Part shown: positions 1 to 8,571 of the stretch, piece by piece
Layout of the letters: each line of letters begins with the position of its first letter
Numbering within the stretch: the stretch's first letter is position 1
NCBI RefSeq assembly: GCF_020852455.1
Contig: NZ_JADZAT010000032.1
Coordinates: 1-64,000 of the forward strand
Length of the DNA: 64,000 nt
Direction: 5' to 3'
DNA from: Novosphingobium sp.
Lineage (GTDB): Bacteria > Pseudomonadota > Alphaproteobacteria > Sphingomonadales > Sphingomonadaceae
Program-made: the position numbers and the translations under genes
Notes under the pieces: generated by a model
Told to the model about the DNA's origin: nothing
Seen by the model: only the letters and a program-made list of their open reading frames with translations
Databases searched by the model: none

Positions 1-1
1 C

Positions 2-70
2 GCGGATGGCGTGCGCGAACTCCAGAACCGCCGGGTGGAAATCACCTACGGTCCGGGCTCGGGCATGTAA
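2..70 (+). CDS. C-terminal end of an OmpA-family outer membrane protein (partial)
   Basis: Only the last 22 codons lie in the window. They read ADGVRELQNRRVEITYGPGS followed by GM and a TAA stop. The N-R-R-V-E-I pattern near the end is typical of the peptidoglycan-binding OmpA C-terminal domain, in which the conserved Asn-Arg-Arg-Val sits at the last beta strand. A strong terminator follows 28 bp downstream. The family assignment rests on this short motif alone, and the rest of the gene is outside the window. Confidence 0.6.
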   Translation, partial: ADGVRELQNRRVEITYGPGSGM

Positions 71-98
71 GCCAAAGCCTTACCAGGCAAAACGATTT

Positions 99-126
99 GG
101 GGGCCGGAGCAATCCGGCCCCCTTTT
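99..126 (+). terminator. Rho-independent terminator of the OmpA-like gene
   Basis: A perfect 10-bp stem (GGGGGCCGGA, 99-108) closes a GCAA tetraloop (109-112), pairs with 113-122, and is followed by TTTT. It lies between the OmpA-like stop and sodC, so sodC should have its own promoter. The loop is a GNRA tetraloop, the same as in the terminator at 22695. Confidence 0.9.
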
Positions 127-164
127 CGTTATGGTGTCTGGCGAATCGCCAGAAGGAGGCAAGA

Positions 165-692
165 ATGAAGCCGATCGCCAGTATCGTCCCCCTCGCAATC
201 AGCATCCTGTCAACGAGCTGCGCCAGCGTCGGCCAGATCCCGACCCAGAAACTGGCGACCGCGACCCTTCATCAGGCGAATGGTGCCCCGGCTGGCTCGG
301 CAATCATCACGGCCGCAGGCACCGAGGTTTCCATTACGATCGCAGTCGTCGGACTTCCTCAGGGTCCCCACGGGATGCATTTGCATGCCATAGGCAAATG
401 CGACGCCCCGGCGTTCACCAGCGCCGGTGCGCACCTCAATCCGCATGCCCGGCAGCACGGCCTTGAGAATCCGGCTGGCAGCCACCTGGGCGACCTGCCT
501 GGCATCACCGCCAATTCGATCGGTGCCGGTACGGTGACGGCCAGCCTGCGCGGCTCGCGTGAAGAGATTGAGGCAGCGCTGTTCGACGCCGATGGGACGG
601 CCATCGTGGTGCACGCCGCAGCCGACGACAACCGCACCGATCCCACCGGCAACAGCGGTGTCAGGATCGCCTGCGGAGTCTTGACGCGCTAG
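165..692 (+). CDS. sodC: Cu/Zn superoxide dismutase (SodC), exported
   Basis: SodC converts superoxide to oxygen and hydrogen peroxide in the envelope. All metal ligands are visible: H72 and H74 in HGMHLHAIG, H90 in AGAHLNP, H98 in QHG, H107 and D110 in GSHLGD, and H150 in VVHA. C79 and C170 would form the conserved disulfide, and the C-terminus GNSGVRIACGV is typical. The N-terminus (MKPIASIVPLAISILSTSC) is an export signal that may end in a lipoprotein cysteine at residue 19, although Ser at -3 is a poor lipobox. The start is chosen by AAGGAGG at 153-159, 5 nt upstream of ATG. The 175-aa length is normal. The stop overlaps the convergent MFS stop by a few bases. Confidence 0.93.
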   Translation: MKPIASIVPLAISILSTSCASVGQIPTQKLATATLHQANGAPAGSAIITAAGTEVSITIAVVGLPQGPHGMHLHAIGKCDAPAFTSAGAHLNPHARQHGLENPAGSHLGDLPGITANSIGAGTVTASLRGSREEIEAALFDADGTAIVVHAAADDNRTDPTGNSGVRIACGVLTR

Positions 693-2284
693 TCGCGCTC
701 CCCCGCCCGCTCCACCCGGCTCGCCTCGGCAGAGGGAACCGCACGATAGGCATAGACCAGCAGCGCCAGGGCAATCGGCGCGGTGACCAGCAAGGCCAGG
801 ATCCCGGCCTGCAGGTTGCCCTGTAATTTGCCGTCCACGATCGTTCCAGTGAGATCGGAGATCTGTCCGACGAAGTACGGGCCAAATGACAGCCCGACCA
901 GGGTCGTTCCCAGAAAGAATGCTGCTGTGGCGGTACCGCGCATGCGGGTGAGGACCAGATCCTGCGTCGTCGCCGCTGCCGCTCCCAGCGCCGCAGCGCC
1001 GCACAGGCCGGCGACGAAGTTCCAGGCATAGAAGGCGAACGGATCCTGAGTCGTGAAGCCCAGCCAGATTGGCACCACCGGTGCGACAACCCCGAACATG
1101 ATCACCAGAATTCGTCCGGCTGGGTTCCGCGCACGCAGTGTATCAGCGACACGGCCGCCCGCAATCACCCCCAGAAAGCCCGACAGCGCACCATTGGCGC
1201 CCAGCACCGTGGCCAGTTCCTGCTTGGGAATATGCAGCACGGTTTCGGCATAGGGTGCCGACCAGAAGGCCAGCGCATAGGACACGAACGATATCAGGCC
1301 ATAGCCCAGAGTGGTGCAGATGAACGCCGGCGTGCCCCAGATCAGGCGAAAAGTGGCCGGATCGCGCGCGCGCAGGTCACTTGCCCAGGAAAACACCGCA
1401 TAATAGCCAAAGCTGACCGCCGACCATTGCGGCACATTCCCGGTCAGCGCGATCATGGTCAGCGCGAACGTCGCGAGCATGGCCGCCGCTGCCAGGTTGA
1501 TCAGCAGCGCAACCGGTCCGCGCTTCCACGCTCCCCACAAGGTAAATGGCGGGACGATCGTCGACAGGTCCTTGAAGAACAGCGCGAAGGGCCGCTCTGG
1601 TGTGACCCGCGCTTCCCCATCCATTGCTCCGCGCGCCGGTTCGCGCAGCGTCGCGACCCAGACTGCCGCGATCAGCCCTGGCAGACCGACCGCCAGGAAC
1701 GCCGCCTGCCAACCAGCCAGACCCAGCGGTGCATCAACCGGATAGGCCTTGTTCCAGGCCTGCATGATCTCTGCCCCGATCAGCAGTGAAACGCCCCCGC
1801 CAATGTAGAGGCCTGAGGAATAGACCGCGAGCGCGGTTGCGCGCTGGCGCTTGGGAAAATAGTCGGAAATCAGCGAATAGGCCGTCGGGCTGGCGGTTGC
1901 CTCGCCCACGCCCACGCCCATTCGCGCGAGCGTCAGGGTCCAGCGATTGTTCGCAAAGCCCGAGAGCGCCGTCATCCCCGACCACAGCGCCAGGCCCAGG
2001 CTGAGCAGGCGCACCCGGTGCCAGTTGTCGGCCAGCCGCCCCAACGGGATTCCAAACAGTGCATAGAACACGGCAAAGGCCGCGCCGCCCAGGAACCCCA
2101 TTTCGCTATCGCTGAGCTGCAGGTCCCGTTTGATCTCAACCGCAAGGATGCTGACAATCTGCCGGTCGATAAAATTGAGGACATAGACCACGACCAGGAT
2201 CGAGAGCACGTACCAGCTGTAAGAGCTGGCCCGATCCTGCCCAACACCGGGCTGTTTCGTGGTATCCAAATGCTCTCTCCCCAT
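689..2284 (-). CDS. MFS transporter, Spinster-like family
   Basis: This is a 531-aa inner-membrane protein with about 12 hydrophobic segments. The first is followed by NFIDRQIVSIL, and a later stretch reads GRLADNWHRVRLL, matching the MFS loop 2-3 signature (G-x-L-x-D). The region GVGEATASPTAYSLISDYFP is characteristic of Spinster-type MFS proteins common in sphingomonads. The substrate cannot be read from sequence. The ATG at 2284 lies 4 nt after the queC stop; a TTG at 2269 preceded by GGGGAGAG is an alternative start. The close spacing suggests cotranscription with queC, though no functional link is obvious. The 3' end meets sodC tail to tail with overlapping stops. Confidence 0.85.
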   Translation of the reverse strand: MGREHLDTTKQPGVGQDRASSYSWYVLSILVVVYVLNFIDRQIVSILAVEIKRDLQLSDSEMGFLGGAAFAVFYALFGIPLGRLADNWHRVRLLSLGLALWSGMTALSGFANNRWTLTLARMGVGVGEATASPTAYSLISDYFPKRQRATALAVYSSGLYIGGGVSLLIGAEIMQAWNKAYPVDAPLGLAGWQAAFLAVGLPGLIAAVWVATLREPARGAMDGEARVTPERPFALFFKDLSTIVPPFTLWGAWKRGPVALLINLAAAAMLATFALTMIALTGNVPQWSAVSFGYYAVFSWASDLRARDPATFRLIWGTPAFICTTLGYGLISFVSYALAFWSAPYAETVLHIPKQELATVLGANGALSGFLGVIAGGRVADTLRARNPAGRILVIMFGVVAPVVPIWLGFTTQDPFAFYAWNFVAGLCGAAALGAAAATTQDLVLTRMRGTATAAFFLGTTLVGLSFGPYFVGQISDLTGTIVDGKLQGNLQAGILALLVTAPIALALLVYAYRAVPSAEASRVERAGERD

Positions 2285-2288
2285 TCCT

Positions 2289-2984
2289 TCAGGCTGCATA
2301 GCGGGTCGGATCGACCAGCCCGGCCTTGGCAAATCCTTCGCGCCGCAGCCGGCATGAATCGCACAGTCCGCAGGCCCGCCCATCGGGCTGCGGATCGTAG
2401 CACGACCAGCTCATCCCCGCATCCAGCCCAAGCCGGTCCGCCTCGCGCGCAATGTCGGCCTTGCCCAGAAATTGCAGCGGCGCGTGGATGGTGATCTGGT
2501 CCCCTTCCGCCCCGGCCTTGGTGGCCAGCCGCGCCAGATCTCCAAAGGCTTCGATGAATTCAGGGCGGCAATCGGGATAGCCCGAATAGTCGAGCGCGTT
2601 GACCCCTATGAATACATCGCGTGCGCCCAGTGCTTCGGCCCAAGCCAGCGTCAGTGACAGGAACACCAGATTCCTCGCCGGCACATAGGTGACCGGGATA
2701 TCTTCCCCCACACCTTCCTTGGGAACGTCGATCTCATCAGTCAGCGCCGATCCGCCGAACTGCCGCAGATCGAGCGGCAGAATCACATGGCGCTGGGCAC
2801 CAACATTTTCGGCGATCGTCCGCGCCGCCTCGATCTCACGCCGGTGGCGCTGGTTGTAGTCGATCGTCAGCGCCTGGATCGCATAGCCTGCTTCGCGCGC
2901 AAGGCCTGCGCAGACCATCGAATCGAGCCCACCCGAAAGCAGGACGACTGCGTTGCGGCCAATGCCTGATTGTCCTGCATCCAT
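2289..2984 (-). CDS. queC: 7-cyano-7-deazaguanine synthase QueC
   Basis: QueC converts 7-carboxy-7-deazaguanine to preQ0 using ATP and ammonia, in the queuosine tRNA-modification pathway. The PP-loop SGGLDS is at residues 17-22. The C-terminal zinc site is visible as SWSC followed by CGLCDSC. The 231-aa length matches the family. ATG at 2984 is the only good start. No other que gene and no obvious preQ1 riboswitch lies nearby: the upstream gap to the 3025 gene is only 40 bp. Downstream it is followed closely by the MFS gene. Confidence 0.95.
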   Translation of the reverse strand: MDAGQSGIGRNAVVLLSGGLDSMVCAGLAREAGYAIQALTIDYNQRHRREIEAARTIAENVGAQRHVILPLDLRQFGGSALTDEIDVPKEGVGEDIPVTYVPARNLVFLSLTLAWAEALGARDVFIGVNALDYSGYPDCRPEFIEAFGDLARLATKAGAEGDQITIHAPLQFLGKADIAREADRLGLDAGMSWSCYDPQPDGRACGLCDSCRLRREGFAKAGLVDPTRYAA

Positions 2985-3024
2985 GCCCTGTCGCTAGCCG
3001 CTGACCGCGACCAAGGCAATGGCT

Positions 3025-3414
3025 TCAGCCGCCGGTGCAATCTCCCACCCGCCGGGCCTCGGCGGCGAATTCGAACGGCAGACCACCAGAGATCCCCTGG
3101 CTCTGCACCTGGACCAGGCGATTCGTTTCGCGGCGGATTTCGGTGCGGCCATAGCCCTTGCCGCGGCAGGTGTATTGGACCACCACTTCGCCGGGGCTGT
3201 CCGTCACCACGAAAGTCTCGCACGGCAGGCCGGCATGGCGCAGCTGGATCAGGCGGCGCCCGCTCTGCAGGCAGATCCGCTGTGGGGCCGCGCCAGTACG
3301 CTCGCGCAGTTCCCAACGCCCGGCCTCAAGCTGATCAAGCATGGCCAGCGACGGCCCGCCACCGTAAGCCGGTGCAGCCAGTGCGATGAAGCCCGCCAAG
3401 GCGGCTTTGGCCAT
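3025..3414 (-). CDS. Small exported protein, DUF3617-like
   Basis: This 129-aa protein has a hydrophobic N-terminal signal (MAKAALAGFIALAAPAYGGG) and a mature domain starting LEAGRWELRERTG. The latter resembles the L-x-P/A-G-x-W-E opening of DUF3617 proteins, which are exported proteins of unknown function frequent in sphingomonads. Three cysteines in the mature part (QRICLQS, LPCET, YTCRG) plus one near the end (GDCTGG) could form two disulfides. The start is the ATG with AGGG 5 nt upstream. An in-frame TTG at 3453 and GTG at 3435 would lengthen it but place charged residues before the signal. The family call is tentative. Confidence 0.65.
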   Translation of the reverse strand: MAKAALAGFIALAAPAYGGGPSLAMLDQLEAGRWELRERTGAAPQRICLQSGRRLIQLRHAGLPCETFVVTDSPGEVVVQYTCRGKGYGRTEIRRETNRLVQVQSQGISGGLPFEFAAEARRVGDCTGG

Positions 3415-3551
3415 CGAAACCCTGATCTTCCCCACCTGCGTTAATCCTTGCAACGAAACGCCAGGTCATCTGGCTATTCGCGACCGCACTGACTTGTAAC
3501 ACAGCGTCAATCGCCGGCCAACCGTGCAATCTTATCGACGAATGGTTTAAC

Positions 3552-4460
3552 CTAAGCTGAAATTTCGAACAGCCGCGAACAAAATGCGCAATCGACCACG
3601 ATCAGCCCGCGTTCGTCGCGCATGTCGGTCCGATCAGCTTCGGGGAACTTGGCGATCACCGATTCATAATGCGCAACACTGCAGCGGCAGCCCCGCTGGA
3701 GCGGACCGCCAAGGTCGAAACGCACTTCCGCTTCGTCGTGAAACAACCGCCAGACCAGCGCTTCAAGCGACAGGTCGGGATCAACCAGTTCATCATGCCG
3801 GATCGATCCGGCCAGCGCGGCGACATGGTCCCATTCGGGGTGATCGAGCCGGACGTGGAGCCGCTCGCGCCCTTCCTCGCCTTCAGGCAAGTGCTGGACC
3901 AGCAGGCCGCCCGCAACACAGCCCGCGCCATCGTTGCGCGCCGCAACGCGGATCAGCGTAGGCACCTGTTCCGACTGGAAGAAATAGGCCTGGCAAGCCT
4001 CGGCCAGCGAATCGCCTTCGAGCGGGACAATCCCCTGATAGCGCTGCCCGGTGGAGGCCAGATCGAAGGTGATTGCCAGATAGCCCTGGCCGAACAGTGC
4101 ATAGAGCGATGGATTGGCGCCCAGCGCGGCCAGCCGATCGGCATCGTGGCGGACATAGCCGCGCAGCTCGCCATTGCGATAATCGCAGACCAGCAGGTCA
4201 ATGATCCCGCTTTCGGTCTGGGCCTGCATGGTCAGCTGCCCATCCCCGTCCTTCATCAGCGAACCGATCAGCGCGGTTACGGTCAGGGCTTCGGCCAGCA
4301 GGTGTGTGATCGCCGGCGGATAGGCATGCGCGCCCAGCACCGTATCGAGCACAGGGCCCAGCCGCACCACCCGCCCGCGCACATCGCGCGCCGGGATGGT
4401 GAAGCTCATCACCCGGTCATAGCCGGTCTCGCCATCGACGATGTGCTGGGCGGCGCTCAC
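3552..4460 (-). CDS. hslO: Hsp33 redox-regulated holdase chaperone
   Basis: Hsp33 is a cytoplasmic chaperone switched on by oxidation of a four-cysteine zinc centre. The centre is visible at C258-x-C260 (GCRCS) and C291-x-x-C294 (DCAFC). The spacing and the 302-aa length are normal. The start is a GTG that overlaps the argF stop (GTGA), so translation is probably coupled to argF. The argD-argF-hslO order is a common sphingomonad/alphaproteobacterial arrangement. No clear intrinsic terminator was found in the 130 bp after the stop. Confidence 0.95.
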   Translation of the reverse strand: MSAAQHIVDGETGYDRVMSFTIPARDVRGRVVRLGPVLDTVLGAHAYPPAITHLLAEALTVTALIGSLMKDGDGQLTMQAQTESGIIDLLVCDYRNGELRGYVRHDADRLAALGANPSLYALFGQGYLAITFDLASTGQRYQGIVPLEGDSLAEACQAYFFQSEQVPTLIRVAARNDGAGCVAGGLLVQHLPEGEEGRERLHVRLDHPEWDHVAALAGSIRHDELVDPDLSLEALVWRLFHDEAEVRFDLGGPLQRGCRCSVAHYESVIAKFPEADRTDMRDERGLIVVDCAFCSRLFEISA

Positions 4461-5383
4461 AGCTGGCCGAAGACCCAGCGCAGCACACTCTTCTGCGCAT
4501 GGATCCGGTTCTCGGCCTCATCCCAGACCACCGAAAGCGGCCCGTCGATCACGGCGTCGGTCACTTCCTCGCCGCGATGCGCAGGCAGGCAGTGCAGGAA
4601 CAGCGCATCCGCCGCCGCCCCGGCCATCAGCGCCTCGTTGACCTGATAGGGTGACATCGCCGCAACTTTCGCTGCGCTGTCGGCCTGGCCCATCGAGATC
4701 CAGGTGTCTGTGACCACGACCGCCGCACCGGCGATTGCTTCCTGCGGGTTGCGGGTCAGCGTGATCTGCGCGCCCTGTGCGCGGGCACGCTCGATGTAAG
4801 CCATGTCCGGATCGAAGCCCTCGGGCACGGCCACGCGGACGTTGAACTTCATCAGGCCCGCCGCCTCGACGATCGAGCTCAGCACGTTGTTGCCATCACC
4901 CAGCCAGGCCACTTCCAGCCCGGGCAGCGGCTTGCCGTGTTCGACGATGGTTTGCAGGTCAGCAACGATCTGGCAGGGGTGCGACTGGTCGGTCAGCCCG
5001 TTGATCACCGGCACGCTGGCATAATGGGCCAGTTCTTCGATCTTCGCGTGATCATGGGTGCGGATCATGATCGCATCGACCATTCGGCTGAGCACCCGCG
5101 CGGTATCGGCAATCGTCTCACCGCGGCCAAGCTGAGTGGTGCCGGCATCGAGCACCAGCGCACTGCCGCCCAACTGGCGCATCGCCATATCGAACGAAAC
5201 GCGGGTGCGGGTCGAAGCCTTTTCAAAGACCATCGCCAGCACATGCCCGGCCAGCGGCGCATCGCCATCGGGCGCGCCCTTGGGCACGCCGGCGCGATAG
5301 GCCTTGCGCTCCATCGCATCGCCCAACATCGCCGCCAGCGCATCGCCGCCGGCATCGCTCAGGTCAAGGAAGTGCCGGGTCAT
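4457..5383 (-). CDS. argF: Ornithine carbamoyltransferase ArgF
   Basis: ArgF joins ornithine and carbamoyl phosphate to give citrulline in arginine biosynthesis. Diagnostic motifs are present: the carbamoyl-phosphate loop STRTR at residues 57-61, HPCQ in DQSHPCQIV, and HCLP in [14 protein letters not shown] near the C-terminus. The 308-aa length fits the anabolic enzyme. ATG overlaps the argD stop as ATGA, and the gene's own stop overlaps the hslO start. The three genes therefore form one translationally coupled unit. Confidence 0.97.
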   Translation of the reverse strand: MTRHFLDLSDAGGDALAAMLGDAMERKAYRAGVPKGAPDGDAPLAGHVLAMVFEKASTRTRVSFDMAMRQLGGSALVLDAGTTQLGRGETIADTARVLSRMVDAIMIRTHDHAKIEELAHYASVPVINGLTDQSHPCQIVADLQTIVEHGKPLPGLEVAWLGDGNNVLSSIVEAAGLMKFNVRVAVPEGFDPDMAYIERARAQGAQITLTRNPQEAIAGAAVVVTDTWISMGQADSAAKVAAMSPYQVNEALMAGAAADALFLHCLPAHRGEEVTDAVIDGPLSVVWDEAENRIHAQKSVLRWVFGQL

Positions 5384-6573
5384 GACGTGGCCGCCGGAGG
5401 CTGATAGCTGGCCGCGCCGGCCGAGAGCTTGTCGAAGAATTCGTCGATTTCGACATCGCCGATCACCAGCGGCGGGACCAGCCGCAGCGTCTGGTCACCG
5501 GCAGCAACGGTCAGCAGCTGGTGATTGTCGCGCAGGTGGCCAACGAATTCGCGCGGCTCGAACTTCATCCTGATGCCCAGCATCAGGCCCTTGCCGCGAA
5601 CCAGCTCGAACAGTTCGGGATAGTTGCCGATGAACTGTTCAAGGCGGGTGCGCAGACGTTCCGAAGTGGCGCGGACCTGGGCCAGGAATTCATCGTTGGC
5701 CACCGCATCGAGCACCGCTTCGCCAGCCGCCATGGCCAGCGGGTTGCCGCCATAGGTTGAACCGTGAGTGCCGATCACCATGCCGCGCGCGGCCTTTTCG
5801 GTGGCGAGACAGGCCCCGATCGGAAAGCCGCCGCCCAGCCCCTTGGCGCTGGCCATCACATCGGGCACGATCCCGTACTGCTCGTAGGCATAAAGCGTGC
5901 CCGAACGCGCCATCCCGCACTGCACTTCATCGAGCGCCAGCAGCAGGTCATGCTCATCGGCCAGCGCGCGCAAGCCCTGCATGAATTCCTGCGAGGCCGG
6001 ACGGATACCGCCTTCGCCCTGCACCGGTTCGACCAGGAAGCCCGCGGTGTTGGGACCGATCGCCGCCTTGGCACCTTCAAGATCGTCGAAATCGACGTAT
6101 TTGAAGCCTTCGAGCAGCGGGTAAAAGCCCTTGTGCATCTTCTCCTGGCTGGAGGCGCTGATCGTCGCCATGGTCCGGCCGTGGAAGGCGTTGCGGAAGG
6201 TGATGATCTCGTACTTGCGGTTGTTGCCGACATGCTGGTGATAGGCGCGGACAGTCTTGATCGCGCATTCGACCGCTTCGACGCCCGAATTGGTGAAGAA
6301 CACCGTATCGGCAAAGGTCAGGTCAACCAGCCGCTGGGCCAGGTGTTCGCCCTGCGGGCTGCCATAGAGGTTCGACACGTGCATCAGCGTGGCGGCCTGA
6401 CGCTGGATCGCGCCGATCAGCCCTTCATGGCTGTGGCCCAGCAGGTTGACCGCGATGCCCGCCGCAAAATCGAGATATCGGCGCCCGTCCTCCCCGATCA
6501 GGTGGCAGTGTTCACCCTTGACCGGGCGAAAGCCGCAGCGGGGATAGACTGGCATCAGCGGGGTAATGGACAT
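5380..6573 (-). CDS. argD: Acetylornithine/succinyldiaminopimelate aminotransferase ArgD
   Basis: ArgD is a class III PLP aminotransferase that makes N-acetylornithine and can also serve lysine biosynthesis. The PLP lysine sits in [14 protein letters not shown], the cofactor Asp in [14 protein letters not shown], and the substrate motif in [13 protein letters not shown]. The 397-aa length is normal. ATG at 6573 is chosen because AAGGAAA lies about 6 nt upstream; the open frame runs 44 codons further 5' without homology. The gene is first in the argD-argF-hslO operon. A weak hairpin (TGGCGG 6624-6629 with CCGCCA 6642-6647) sits in its leader. Confidence 0.95.
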   Translation of the reverse strand: MSITPLMPVYPRCGFRPVKGEHCHLIGEDGRRYLDFAAGIAVNLLGHSHEGLIGAIQRQAATLMHVSNLYGSPQGEHLAQRLVDLTFADTVFFTNSGVEAVECAIKTVRAYHQHVGNNRKYEIITFRNAFHGRTMATISASSQEKMHKGFYPLLEGFKYVDFDDLEGAKAAIGPNTAGFLVEPVQGEGGIRPASQEFMQGLRALADEHDLLLALDEVQCGMARSGTLYAYEQYGIVPDVMASAKGLGGGFPIGACLATEKAARGMVIGTHGSTYGGNPLAMAAGEAVLDAVANDEFLAQVRATSERLRTRLEQFIGNYPELFELVRGKGLMLGIRMKFEPREFVGHLRDNHQLLTVAAGDQTLRLVPPLVIGDVEIDEFFDKLSAGAASYQPPAATS

Positions 6574-6673
6574 TGCGGTTTCCTTCTTGAAATCGGGTGT
6601 TTCGGCAATTCGAAAACGACAAATGGCGGCCCCGTAAAGGACCGCCACCTGTGCTTCTCTAAAGCTTCGCCAA

Positions 6674-6692
6674 GGCCGGGACAACCCCGGCC
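6674..6692 (-). terminator. Hairpin after the cold-shock gene
   Basis: A 7-bp GC stem (GGCCGGG, 6674-6680, with CCCGGCC, 6686-6692) closes a 5-nt loop 14 nt beyond the stop of the double cold-shock gene. On the minus strand only CCTT follows, so it is a weak intrinsic terminator. It may allow some readthrough into argD. Confidence 0.45.
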
Positions 6693-6705
6693 CAAACGAA
6701 AGCAA

Positions 6706-7434
6706 TCAACCCTGAAGCGGAGTGAGGTTGACCGCCGAGTACTTGCCTCGTCGATCGACTTCGATGTCGAACTCAAGCCGGTCGCCCTCATTGAGGCCCG
6801 ACATGCCCGAGCGTTCGACCGCGCTGATGTGCACAAAGGCATCGGCCTGGCCATCATCGCGAGTGATAAAGCCGAAGCCCTTCATCCCGTTGAAGAACTT
6901 GACCGTGCCGCTGGCGCGTTCTCCGGTCAGCTGACGCTGCGGCGCTTCGCGCTTTTCAACCGCGATCACATCGCCGACGACTTCAAGGTCGCTGGCCGAA
7001 ATCTTGCCGCCGCGATCGACCAGCTGGAACTTGAGCTGCTGACCTTCGGCCAGGCCTTCAAGCCCTGCACGTTCAACCGCGCTGATGTGGACGAACACGT
7101 CTTCGCCGCCGGCATCCTGCTGGATGAAGCCGAAGCCCTTGCCCGCGTTGAAGAACTTGACCGTGCCGGTGCCTTCGCCAACGACCTGGGCCGGCATGCC
7201 GCCGCCACCGCCGCCGCCGCGCGGGCCGCCGAAGCCGCCACCACCGCCGCCGCCGCGCGGGCCGCCGCCAAAGCCGCCACGATCGCCGCCGCCGAAGCCG
7301 CCGCGACCACCACCGCCGCCGCCGAAGCGGTCACCGCCGCCACCGCCGCCGCCCATGAACGGATCGAAATTGTCTTCGCCGAAACCGTCCCGCTTGTCGC
7401 GGCCACGCCCGCGACGCCCTCTATCAAAACCCAT
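6706..7434 (-). CDS. Glycine-rich protein with two cold-shock domains
   Basis: This is a 242-aa cytoplasmic nucleic-acid-binding protein. Residues 1-25 are charged (RGRRGRGRDKRDG). Residues 28-80 are almost pure glycine with Arg, Phe and Asp, giving RGG/FGG-type low complexity. Two complete cold-shock domains follow, at about 88-155 and 174-240. Each has RNP-1 (KGFGFI) and RNP-2 (VFVHI, AFVHI), and each starts with TVKFFN. Cold-shock proteins melt RNA secondary structure and act as chaperones or antiterminators. Tandem cold-shock domains are common in alphaproteobacteria, but the long glycine-rich N-terminus is unusual. ATG at 7434 has only a weak, distant AAGG upstream. It faces the 7721 operon across 286 bp, long enough for a structured leader. 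Confidence 0.88.
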   Translation of the reverse strand: MGFDRGRRGRGRDKRDGFGEDNFDPFMGGGGGGGDRFGGGGGGRGGFGGGDRGGFGGGPRGGGGGGGFGGPRGGGGGGGMPAQVVGEGTGTVKFFNAGKGFGFIQQDAGGEDVFVHISAVERAGLEGLAEGQQLKFQLVDRGGKISASDLEVVGDVIAVEKREAPQRQLTGERASGTVKFFNGMKGFGFITRDDGQADAFVHISAVERSGMSGLNEGDRLEFDIEVDRRGKYSAVNLTPLQG

Positions 7435-7720
7435 AAATTCGCTACTTACCTTCGATTCGCCCCACGCAAGACCCCCGGTGGCGCGGACGAATCGCACCGG
7501 GCGACAGGGCAAACGGCTGTAAAGCCCCCTCCTCTGCACTTTTCCACATACCCGAATCATTTGCGATTGGCGAACGGAATCAGCGCCGCGCCTGCGAGCA
7601 CCGGCAACTGTGACATTTCTGCACGAAACATAACTACGCAGCGGTGCCGGATCGCGACTCTTTGCTGCCGCGCCGCGCACCATGCTTGCCAGCGGCGGCG
7701 CGGCTTGGCACAGCAGGCGG

Positions 7721-8161
7721 ATGTTCCGCCAACTCAACGATCGCATCCTGGCCAGCCCGCAGATCGGCCTGGCCGAAGTGGCCGAAGCCGCCCGGCTGGG
7801 CGTGGGCCTGATCATCAACAATCGCCCCGAAGGCGAAAGCGACGATCAGGTTCCCGGCGCCGAGATCGAGGCTGCGGCCCGCGCGGCGGGGATCGACTAT
7901 CTCGCCATCCCGGTCACCCATGCCGGCTTTTCCGAAAGCCAGGTCCGCGCCATGGCCCAGGCCCTGGCCGCGAGCGAGCGCAAGGTGCTGGCCTATTGCC
8001 GCTCGGGCACGCGTTCGACGCTGCTGTGGGCCCTGGCCGAAGCCAGCCGCGGGCAGAGCCCGCATGCGCTGACCGCCGCCGCCGCCCAGGCCGGCTATGA
8101 CCTGACCCCGGTGCGCGCACTGATGGACATGCTGGCCGCCCGCGGAAGCGAGGGGCAATGA
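7721..8161 (+). CDS. TIGR01244-type sulfur transferase/phosphatase-like protein (DUF442)
   Basis: This 146-aa protein has the dual-specificity-phosphatase-like fold of the beta-lactamase-hydrolase-like (DUF442) group. The opening MFRQLNDRILASPQIG is the family's usual N-terminus. The catalytic loop is YCRSGTRST (Cys-x5-Arg), and RLGVGLIINNRPEGE matches the upstream conserved loop. Members are linked to sulfide or sulfur transfer in other bacteria, but the reaction here is unproven. ATG at 7721 is chosen by homology; an earlier ATG at 7682 would add 13 residues. The gene overlaps the next one by 4 nt (ATGA) and heads a small operon. Confidence 0.8.
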   Translation: MFRQLNDRILASPQIGLAEVAEAARLGVGLIINNRPEGESDDQVPGAEIEAAARAAGIDYLAIPVTHAGFSESQVRAMAQALAASERKVLAYCRSGTRSTLLWALAEASRGQSPHALTAAAAQAGYDLTPVRALMDMLAARGSEGQ

Positions 8162-8571
8162 TCGGCCAGCTGCTGCAACTGGCCGGATCGGTGCTGGGGG
8201 TGCTGCTGCTGGCCTTCGTCTGCAAGCAGCTGGGGCTGGGTGAAGACGTCCGGATCGGTTCCGAAGACGAAGCGCGCCGGCTGGCCGCCGAAGCGCTGTG
8301 CGGGTTCGAAGCCACCGATCTGGCGCTCGACCGGGCCGGGATCGGGGCCTTGCTGCGCGATGGCCAGGGCCGGGTTATGCTGCTGCGGCGGCACGGCGCG
8401 CATTTCGCCTCGCGCCTGCTCGACAGCCATGCCTTTGCCCGGCTCGACCGCAATTTCCTGACCATCGGCACCGGCGAAGACTCGTTCGGCCGGGTCACGC
8501 TCGATCTGGGTGACAAGGCCCAGGTCTGGGCCAGCAGCCTGCGCCACGTGGGAGGGGGAGCCCGTGCCTGA
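8158..8571 (+). CDS. Conserved hypothetical protein with one N-terminal membrane segment
   Basis: I do not recognise a family for this 137-aa protein. Residues 3-22 are hydrophobic (LLQLAGSVLGVLLLAFVC), indicating a membrane anchor or uncleaved signal. The remaining 110 residues are soluble, Arg/Leu-rich and include ALLRDGQGRVMLLRRHG and TIGTGEDSFGRVTLDLGDKAQ. It is translationally coupled to both neighbours: ATGA overlap with the upstream gene and 8-nt overlap with the downstream hydroxylase. This suggests a shared membrane-related role. The coding status is supported by codon bias and the tight packing. Confidence 0.7.
   Translation: MIGQLLQLAGSVLGVLLLAFVCKQLGLGEDVRIGSEDEARRLAAEALCGFEATDLALDRAGIGALLRDGQGRVMLLRRHGAHFASRLLDSHAFARLDRNFLTIGTGEDSFGRVTLDLGDKAQVWASSLRHVGGGARA

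Noticed and set aside
5764..8100. A 778-codon open frame on the plus strand
   Set aside because: It runs antisense through argD and the double cold-shock gene. Its alanine-rich part mirrors the glycine codons of the real protein. It is a high-GC shadow.
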